A stretch of 64,000 nt of DNA from Streptomyces sp. Y2F8-2 (lineage in GTDB: Bacteria > Actinomycetota > Actinomycetes > Streptomycetales > Streptomycetaceae). The stretch is taken from positions 248,001 through 312,000 of the forward strand of contig NZ_BNGS01000006.1 of assembly GCF_014905555.1 (NCBI RefSeq), given 5' to 3'. Each line of letters begins with the position of its first letter. The first letter of the stretch is position 1. Of this stretch, positions 58,257-64,000 are shown in pieces. Made by a program: the position numbers and the translations under genes. The notes under the pieces were generated by a model. The model ran no database searches and was not told where the DNA came from. It saw only the letters and a program-made list of their open reading frames with translations.

Positions 58257-60482
58257 ATGCTTGGATCGACCCACGGCACCCTGACCACCGACTCCCGCCG
58301 GGCCCGCGTCGCCGCCTGCGGGGAACCGCCTTCGCCCGTGGTGCGGGGCCGGGCCGCCGACGCCGGTGACCTCGATGTCAGCGGGCGGCCGCTGCATGCC
58401 GACGTGCCCGACCTGGACCGGTTCTTCCGCCCCGAGTCCGTCGCCGTCGTCGGTGCCTCCGACGCCGAGGGGCGCCCCCACACCGGCATCACCCGGCAGC
58501 TGCTCACCTGGGCCGAGCGGGTCGGCGCCCGGCTGCACCCCGTGCACCCCACCCGTCAGTCCGTCTTCGGCATGCCCTGCTCTCCTTCCGTAGCGGACCT
58601 GCCCGAACAGGTCGACCTCGCCGTGCTCCTCGTCTCCGACCCGCTCCCCGTGCTGGAGGAACTGGGAGCGGCGAAGGTGAAGTTCGCCGTCGTCTTCGCC
58701 TCCGGGTTCGCCGAGACCGGCCAGGAGGGAGCCGCCGCCCAAACGGTGCTCGCCTCCGCCGCCCGGCGGGCCGGGGTGCGGCTGCTCGGGCCGAACACCA
58801 ACCTCAACGCCTTCGAACGGTTCCGGGACGACCTCGACGGGCCGGCCATCGCCCTCATCACCCAGTCCGGACACCAGGGACGTCCCGTCTTCGCCCTGCA
58901 GGAGCTCGGCATACGGCTCTCCCACTGGGCTCCCACCGGCAACGAGGCCGACCTGGAGACCGCCGACTTCCTCTCCTACTTCGCCGAGCGGCCCGAGGTA
59001 GGCGCCATCGCCTGCTACATCGAGGGCCTCAAGGACGGCCGCGCCTTCCTGCTGGCCGCCGACCGGGCCGCCCGACGCGGTGTGCCGGTCGTCGCGGTCA
59101 AGGTCGGCCGCACCGAGGCCGGTGCCCGCACCGCCGCCTCACACACCGGCAAGCTGACCGGCGCGGACGACGTGATCGACGCGGCGATGCGGCAGTACGG
59201 GGTGATCCGCGTCGACGGGCTGGACGAACTCCAGGACACCGCCACCCTGTTGGCCCGCGCTCGCACCCCGCGCGCCGACGGTGTCGTCGTCTATTCGATC
59301 TCGGGCGGCACGGGCGCGCACGTCGCGGACCTGGCGGCCGGGGCGGGGCTGCGGCTGCCGGTGCTGTCCGAGGCCAAGCAGGCCGAGCTGCACCAGTGGA
59401 TCCCCGCGTACCTGAGCGTCGCCAACCCCGTCGACAGCGGTGGTCACCCGGTGGGCGACGAGCGCGGACGGAAGATCATCGACGCGCTCCTGGACGACCC
59501 GGAGGTGGGCGTGCTCATCTGCCCGATCACCGGGCCCTTCCCTCCGCTGAGCGACAAGCTGGTGCGGGACCTGGTGGACGCGGCGGAGCACACGGACAAG
59601 CTGGTGTGCGTGGTGTGGGGGTCGCCGGTCGGCACCGAGGCCGCCTACCGCGAGACGCTGCTGGGCTCCTCGCGCGTGGTCACCTTCCGCACGGTCGCGA
59701 ACTGCGTCTCGGCCGTCCGCGCCCACCTCGACCACCAGCGCTTCGTGCGCGGCTACCGCTCCCCCTTCGACGAGGCACCCCGCACCCCCTCGCCCTCCTT
59801 CCGCAAGGCGCAGGCCCTGATGCGGCCCGGGCAGCAGCTGAGCGAGCACGCGGCGAAGCAGCTGCTGCGGGCGTACGGCATCCGCGTACCGCGCGAGCAG
59901 TTGGTGACCAGCGCGGCGGCGGCGGTGCGCGCGGCGGGGCTCGTGGGCTACCCGGTGGTGATGAAGGCTTCCGGCGCCCAGATCGCCCACAAGACGGAGC
60001 TCGGACTCGTGAAGATCGGGCTGACCTCCGCCAGCCAGGTCCGGGAGGCCTACCGGGAGCTGACCGACATCGCGCGCTACGAGGGGATCAAGCTCGACGG
60101 TGTGCTCGTGTGCCAGATGGTCGAGCGGGGTGTCGAGATGGTCGTCGGCGTCTCGCACGACCGGCTCTTCGGGCCCACGGTGACCGTGGGACTCGGCGGC
60201 GTGCTGGTCGAGGTACTGCGGGACGCGGCCGTGCGCGTGCCGCCCTTCGGCGAGGAGCAGGCGCGGGACATGCTCTCCGAGCTGCGCGGGCGGGCCCTGC
60301 TGGACGGGGTGCGCGGGCGCCCCGCGGCCGACCTCGACGCGCTCGTCGAGGTGGTGCTCCGCGTCCAGCGCATGGCGCTCGAACTCGGGGACCGGATCGC
60401 GGAGCTGGACATCAATCCGCTGATGGTGCTGCCCAGGGGGCAGGGAGCCGTGGCGCTGGACGCGCTGGCGGTGTGCCGCTGA
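58257..60482 (+). CDS. Acyl-CoA synthetase (NDP-forming), fused alpha-beta
   Basis: 741 residues. N-terminal CoA-binding Rossmann domain (SVAVVGASDAEGRPHTGITRQ), succinyl-CoA-ligase-like domain (IALITQSGHQGRPVFALQELG) with the phospho-His region ASHTGKLTG at His296, and a C-terminal ATP-grasp half (LVGYPVVMKASGAQIAHKTE, ELDINPLMVLPRG). It makes acyl-CoA from acid, CoA and ATP with NDP and phosphate release, or the reverse, and is a second ligase beside the FadD3-like one. Preceding sequence gives GGCGGAG and ATG at 58257. Part of the operator-linked set; the next genes, an enoyl-CoA hydratase and flavin reductase, follow in the same direction. Confidence 0.9.
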   Translation: MLGSTHGTLTTDSRRARVAACGEPPSPVVRGRAADAGDLDVSGRPLHADVPDLDRFFRPESVAVVGASDAEGRPHTGITRQLLTWAERVGARLHPVHPTRQSVFGMPCSPSVADLPEQVDLAVLLVSDPLPVLEELGAAKVKFAVVFASGFAETGQEGAAAQTVLASAARRAGVRLLGPNTNLNAFERFRDDLDGPAIALITQSGHQGRPVFALQELGIRLSHWAPTGNEADLETADFLSYFAERPEVGAIACYIEGLKDGRAFLLAADRAARRGVPVVAVKVGRTEAGARTAASHTGKLTGADDVIDAAMRQYGVIRVDGLDELQDTATLLARARTPRADGVVVYSISGGTGAHVADLAAGAGLRLPVLSEAKQAELHQWIPAYLSVANPVDSGGHPVGDERGRKIIDALLDDPEVGVLICPITGPFPPLSDKLVRDLVDAAEHTDKLVCVVWGSPVGTEAAYRETLLGSSRVVTFRTVANCVSAVRAHLDHQRFVRGYRSPFDEAPRTPSPSFRKAQALMRPGQQLSEHAAKQLLRAYGIRVPREQLVTSAAAAVRAAGLVGYPVVMKASGAQIAHKTELGLVKIGLTSASQVREAYRELTDIARYEGIKLDGVLVCQMVERGVEMVVGVSHDRLFGPTVTVGLGGVLVEVLRDAAVRVPPFGEEQARDMLSELRGRALLDGVRGRPAADLDALVEVVLRVQRMALELGDRIAELDINPLMVLPRGQGAVALDALAVCR

Positions 60483-60513
60483 GGCCCGGATCAGCCGACT
60501 CACGAAACGGATC

Positions 60514-61347
60514 ATGATGACGTCCTCCCCCGAAGACTCCGTGGACACCGAAGATCCCGTCGAGTCATTGGTACTGCACACCACTGACAATCACGTCGTG
60601 CACCTCACCCTCAACCGCCCCGACTCCCTCAACGCCATCACCCCTGACCTGCGCGAACTCCTCATCCAAGAACTTCAGGACGCCTCCGCGGACCCCGCCG
60701 TGCGCGCCGTCGTCCTCACGGGCGCCGGACGCGGATTCTGCGCCGGCGCCGATCTGCGCGGCGGGGCGGGGTCCGCCGAGCGGATCGCCGGTGACGTCGC
60801 ACGGACCATCCGCCGGGGCGCCCAGCGGCTGATCGCCGCGGTCCTCGACTGCGAGAAGCCGGTGATCGCCGCGGTGAACGGCACCGCCGCCGGACTCGGC
60901 GCCCATCTCGCCCTCGCCTGCGACCTGGTCCTCGCGGCCGAGTCGGCGAAGTTCATCGAGGTGTTCGTGCGCCGCGGCCTGGTCCCGGACGGCGGCGGGG
61001 CGTATCTGCTGCCCCGGCTGGTCGGCCCGCAACGCGCCAAGGAACTGATGTTCTTCGGCGACGCCCTGCCGGCCACGGCCGCGGAACGCCTGGGCCTGGT
61101 CAACCGTGTCGTGCCGGGGCACGCCCTGGAGAAGACGGCCCGCGAGTGGGCCGCCCGCCTGGCCGCCGGCCCCACCCGCGCCCTGGCCCTCACCAAGCAA
61201 CTGGTCAACGCCTCCCTGGACACCGACCGCGCCACCTCCTTCGCGGCCGAGGCCACGGCCCAGGAGATCAACATGACGACGGCGGACGCCCGGGAGGGCG
61301 TGGCGAGCTTCGTGGAGCGGCGGGAGCCCCGCTACCACGGCCGCTGA
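60514..61347 (+). CDS. Enoyl-CoA hydratase/isomerase (crotonase fold)
   Basis: 277 residues. VVHLTLNRPDSLNAITPDL, LTGAGRGFCAGADLRGGAG (oxyanion hole), NGTAAGLGAHLALACDLVLAAESA and RRGLVPDGGGAYLLPRLVG are clear. Asp in VPDGG rather than Glu is as in PaaG/PaaB-like isomerases, so isomerase or hydratase remains open. ATG pair at 60514/60517; no strong ribosome site. It follows the NDP-forming synthetase by 31 bases and is likely in its operon. Confidence 0.9.
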   Translation: MMTSSPEDSVDTEDPVESLVLHTTDNHVVHLTLNRPDSLNAITPDLRELLIQELQDASADPAVRAVVLTGAGRGFCAGADLRGGAGSAERIAGDVARTIRRGAQRLIAAVLDCEKPVIAAVNGTAAGLGAHLALACDLVLAAESAKFIEVFVRRGLVPDGGGAYLLPRLVGPQRAKELMFFGDALPATAAERLGLVNRVVPGHALEKTAREWAARLAAGPTRALALTKQLVNASLDTDRATSFAAEATAQEINMTTADAREGVASFVERREPRYHGR

Positions 61348-61392
61348 GGCCCGTGCGGACCTTCGCTTCCGATGTCACTTCCGGCTTCACTT

Positions 61393-61407
61393 CTGACGTA
61401 CCGTCAG
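61393..61407. promoter_or_regulatory. Shared operator, copy J (flavin reductase)
   Basis: CTGACGTACCGTCAG, perfect core, 5 bases before the ATG at 61413. Confidence 0.65.
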
Positions 61408-61412
61408 TTTCA

Positions 61413-62030
61413 ATGGGTGACGTGATGGGACACGCAGGGATGGCCGCCACCGCCGTCCGTTACCTCAGGTCCATCGGGGCGCGCACGGTCGCGGGGCCCG
61501 TCGAAGCGTTGCCGCGCCCGGAGTTGCGGGCCGTGCGGGAGGATGAGCGGGCGTCCGTCGACTCGGCCGAATTCCGGCGCGTTCTGGGAAACTTCGCCAC
61601 CGGTGTCACCGTTGTCACTGCGCCGGCGGCGGACGGTGAGGTGAGCCCCGCCGGCTTCGCCTGTCAGTCGTTCTCGTCGCTTTCCCTGGAACCGCCGCTG
61701 GTCGTGTTCATGGTCGGCCGGGCCTCGAGCACCTGGCCGCGGATCGCCCGCGCCGGGGTGTTCTGCGTGAACGTGCTCGCCGCCGACCAGGGCGAGCTGT
61801 GCCGAGGCTTCGCGGTGAGCGGCGGGGACAAGTTCGCCGGGGTCCGGCACGGGACGGCACCCTTCTCCGGCGCCCCGCGCCTCATCGGCGCCACGGCGTG
61901 GATCGACTGCGCGATCCACGCCGTGCACACCGGCGGCGACCATCTCATCGTGGTGGGCCGGGTGGAGGCCCTGGGGGCGGGCGACGGGGACGACAGGCCG
62001 CTGCTGTTCCACAAGGGGCGGTTCCTCTAG
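61413..62030 (+). CDS. Flavin reductase-family protein
   Basis: 205 residues, flavin-reductase split barrel (HpaC-like). EFRRVLGNFATGVTVVTA, ACQSFSSLSLEPPLVVFMVG, VFCVNVLAADQGELCRGFA and GGDHLIVVGRVEALG are characteristic. It would supply reduced flavin to an oxygenase, perhaps one of the luciferase-like proteins. The N-terminus before the domain (about 45 residues) is longer than usual; starts at 61425 and 61440 are possible. ATG 61413 abuts an operator, with no ribosome site, hinting at a leaderless transcript. Confidence 0.88.
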   Translation: MGDVMGHAGMAATAVRYLRSIGARTVAGPVEALPRPELRAVREDERASVDSAEFRRVLGNFATGVTVVTAPAADGEVSPAGFACQSFSSLSLEPPLVVFMVGRASSTWPRIARAGVFCVNVLAADQGELCRGFAVSGGDKFAGVRHGTAPFSGAPRLIGATAWIDCAIHAVHTGGDHLIVVGRVEALGAGDGDDRPLLFHKGRFL

Positions 62031-62060
62031 GGCCACGCCCCGGAGGAACCGCCGGCCGGG

Positions 62061-63365
62061 TCAGGCCAGTGCCGGTGCTCCCGCCGGGCGGCGCCGGATC
62101 ACCAGGGCCATCAGGGCCGCCGCCGCGCACAGCGCCCCCGCCGCGTACCAGACCACGTCGTAGGAGCCGAAGGTGTCCCGGGCCACGCCGCCGAGGAAGG
62201 CGACCAGGGCCGCGCCGACCTGGTGGGAGGCGAGGACCCAGCCGAAGACGATGGCGCTGTCCTCGCCGTACTGCTCCCGGCACAGCGCCAGCGTGGGCGG
62301 GACCGTGGCGACCCAGTCCAGGCCGTAGAAGACGATGAAGAAGATCATCGGCGGATGGACGGACGGGGCCAGCAGCATGGGCAGGAACAGCAGCGAGGTG
62401 CCGCGCAGGGCGTAGTACACGGCGAGCAGGCGGCGCGGCTCGAAGCGGTCCGTGAACCAGCCGGAGGCGATCGTGCCCACCACGTCGAAGACGCCGATGA
62501 CCGCGAGCAGCGAGGCCGCCGCCGTGATCGGCATGCCGTGGTCGTGGGCCGCCGGGACGAAGTGGGTCTGGATCAGGCCGTTGGTGGAGGCGCCACAGAT
62601 CGCGAAGGTGCCGGCCAGCAGCCAGAACGGGCCCGTGCGCACCGCCGAGAACAGCACGGTGACGGCGCGGCGGGCGGCGCCCCGCGCAGGCTCCGGCTTC
62701 GGTACGAACTCCTCGGCGCCGTACGGCTTCTGACCCACGTCCGCCGGGTGGTCGCGCAGCAGCAGCCAGACGAAGGGGACGACCGCGAGGGCGGCCAGGG
62801 CCACCGTCACCGCGGCCGGGCGCCAGCCGTGGCGCTCCACCATCCAGGACAGCAGGGGCAGGAAGATCAGCTGCCCGGAGGCCGAGCCCGCGGTGAGGAT
62901 GCCGCTCACCAGGCCGCGCCGCGTGGTGAACCAGCGGTTGGTGACCGTCGCCGCGAAGGCCAGCGCCATCGAGCCGGAGCCCAGGCCCACCAGCAGACCC
63001 CAGCACAGCAGGAGCTGCCAGGGCGCCGTCATCCACACGGTCGCGCCCGAGCCGAGTGCGATCACCACGAGGGCGACGGCGACCACCCTGCGGATGCCGA
63101 AGCGGTCCATCAGGGCGGCGGCGAAGGGGGCGGTCAGGCCGTACAGCGCGAGGTTGATCGACACCGCCGCGCCGATCGTGCCGCGCGACCAGTGGAACTC
63201 CTGGTGCAGCGGGTCGATCAACAGGCCCGGCAGCGAACGGAATGCCGCGGCGCCGATGATCGTCACGAAGGTGACGGCGGCGACGAACCAGGCGCGGTGG
63301 ATGCGGGTCGTCCGGGTCGGTCGTGGTTCCTCGACAGTGGGTGCGGTGGCGGTTGTCTGGGTCAC
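62061..63365 (-). CDS. MFS transporter, monocarboxylate/oxalate antiporter-like
   Basis: 434 residues, 12 helices. FRSLPGLLIDPLHQEFHWSRGTI, ALMDRFGIRRVVAVALVVI, TVTNRWFTTRRGLVSGILTAGSASGQ and a central loop (KPYGAEEFVPKPEPARGA) match the OFA/MCT-like group that moves organic acids. It may carry the pathway's substrate, which is inference. GTG at 63365 has no strong ribosome site; no operator is seen before it. Divergent from the GlxA-type regulator. Confidence 0.87.
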   Translation of the reverse strand: MTQTTATAPTVEEPRPTRTTRIHRAWFVAAVTFVTIIGAAAFRSLPGLLIDPLHQEFHWSRGTIGAAVSINLALYGLTAPFAAALMDRFGIRRVVAVALVVIALGSGATVWMTAPWQLLLCWGLLVGLGSGSMALAFAATVTNRWFTTRRGLVSGILTAGSASGQLIFLPLLSWMVERHGWRPAAVTVALAALAVVPFVWLLLRDHPADVGQKPYGAEEFVPKPEPARGAARRAVTVLFSAVRTGPFWLLAGTFAICGASTNGLIQTHFVPAAHDHGMPITAAASLLAVIGVFDVVGTIASGWFTDRFEPRRLLAVYYALRGTSLLFLPMLLAPSVHPPMIFFIVFYGLDWVATVPPTLALCREQYGEDSAIVFGWVLASHQVGAALVAFLGGVARDTFGSYDVVWYAAGALCAAAALMALVIRRRPAGAPALA

Positions 63366-63436
63366 GTCATAGATCTTCGGGCCTGGGTCCTTCCGAATCG
63401 AGTGGCCCGAGGGACAGCATTCGCTAGGATCAGGCC

Positions 63437-64000
63437 ATGACCCGTGAGCCCACGTTCCGGCCGCACCGCGTCGTCGTCCTCGCCCTCGACGGGCTGCTCC
63501 CCTTCGAACTGGGCATCCCGCACCGGATCTTCGGGCGTCCCAAGGACGCCGAGGGCCGGCACCTGTACGAGGTCGTCACCTGCTCGGTCCGGCCACCGGG
63601 CCCGGTCGAGACGGACGCCGACTTCTCCATCCACGTCGAGAACGGCCCGGAGGCCCTGGCCACCGCCGACACCGTGATCGTCCCGGCGTCCTACGAGCTG
63701 GGCCCGGTCTTCGAAGAGGGCGTGCTGACCGACGAGCTGGCCGCCGCGCTCGCCCGTATCCGGCCCGGCACCCGGCTCGCCTCCATCTGCACCGGCGTCT
63801 ACGTCTTCGCAGCCGCAGGCCTTCTCGACGGGCGCCCCGCCACCACGCACTGGGCCGAGGCCGCGCACTTGCAGCGGCTCTTCCCCCGGATCAAGGTCGA
63901 TCCGGACGTCCTGTTCATCGACGACGGCGACATCCTGACCTCCGCGGGCGTCGCGGCCGGGATCGACCTGTGCCTGCACATGGTGCGCCGCGACCACGGC
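63437..64000 (+). CDS. GlxA-family regulator, DJ-1/PfpI-like N-terminal part (cut by window)
   Basis: At least 188 residues are seen before the right edge. VVVLALDGLLPFELGIPHRIFG, VIVPASYELGPVFEE, RLASICTGVYVFAAAGLLDGRPATTHW and TSAGVAAGIDLCLHMVRRD are the DJ-1/PfpI-like domain of GlxA-type AraC regulators; the C-terminal helix-turn-helix would lie beyond the window. In ICTG the nucleophile-elbow Cys is present. ATG at 63437 with TAGGAT just 6 bases upstream suggests a leaderless start. Divergent from the MFS gene, which it may control. Confidence 0.86.
   Translation, partial: MTREPTFRPHRVVVLALDGLLPFELGIPHRIFGRPKDAEGRHLYEVVTCSVRPPGPVETDADFSIHVENGPEALATADTVIVPASYELGPVFEEGVLTDELAAALARIRPGTRLASICTGVYVFAAAGLLDGRPATTHWAEAAHLQRLFPRIKVDPDVLFIDDGDILTSAGVAAGIDLCLHMVRRDHG

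Noticed and set aside
1..64000. tRNA, rRNA, insertion sequence or prophage genes
   Set aside because: No transposase, integrase or phage motif and no cloverleaf-like sequence was noticed in either strand; a dedicated search could still find a tRNA.

Overview
High-GC actinobacterial chromosome, almost certainly Streptomyces. The clearest marker is the afs regulatory locus: afsR (SARP/NB-ARC/TPR regulator), the tiny afsS, and afsK (Ser/Thr kinase with a PQQ propeller). Start codons are often GTG, there are two XRE-DUF397 regulator pairs, a dacA/GPP34/XRE/DUF397 block, and many 4-nt ATGA/GTGA gene overlaps. No rRNA, tRNA, CRISPR array, insertion sequence or phage gene was recognised.

Layout. 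(1) 1-7019, minus strand: a seven-gene surface-polysaccharide operon (three glycosyltransferases, a NodB deacetylase, large membrane proteins) in which all six junctions overlap by 4 nt, headed by 855 bases without a gene. (2) 7875-24504: regulators and housekeeping or envelope genes: an XRE-DUF397 pair, an MFS pump with a divergent winged-helix regulator, glutathione peroxidase, a GT-C-like membrane protein, a D-Ala-D-Ala carboxypeptidase with a very long acidic tail, GPP34, a second XRE-DUF397 pair, a sodium/solute symporter, and an ADP-ribosylglycohydrolase-fold protein that appears to have lost its metal ligands. (3) 24548-29404: FO synthase fbiC (coenzyme F420) with a PHP hydrolase and a DUF385 F420-type reductase. 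(4) 29433-37014, minus strand: a catabolic cluster (ALDH, D-aminoacylase-type amidohydrolase, two luciferase-like F420/flavin monooxygenases, SDR, PF04909 amidohydrolase). (5) 37246-48383: afsR, afsS and afsK, with a FadD3-like ligase, Ltp2-like thiolase/aldolase, DUF35 and enoyl-CoA hydratase block placed between afsS and afsK. (6) 48609-64000: TetR regulator, acyl-CoA dehydrogenase, second thiolase-fold protein, DUF35/DoxX pair, flavin monooxygenase, NDP-forming acyl-CoA synthetase, enoyl-CoA hydratase, flavin reductase, MFS carrier, GlxA-type regulator, mixed with ordinary genes.

How it works together. The acyl-CoA genes (ligases, dehydrogenase, hydratases, thiolase/aldolase with DUF35 partners), the oxidoreductases and the two amidohydrolases look like parts of one dispersed catabolic pathway for an unknown, possibly polycyclic or branched, carboxylic substrate. 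The best evidence is a 15-bp palindrome, CTGAC-N5-GTCAG, found in intergenic promoter positions in front of eight of these transcription units and nowhere I could see inside genes. It looks like the operator of one TetR-type repressor. fbiC would supply F420 for the two luciferase-like enzymes and two DUF385 proteins.

Limits: everything is read by eye. Family calls rest on remembered motifs; start sites were chosen from ribosome binding sites and overlaps; no search was run.
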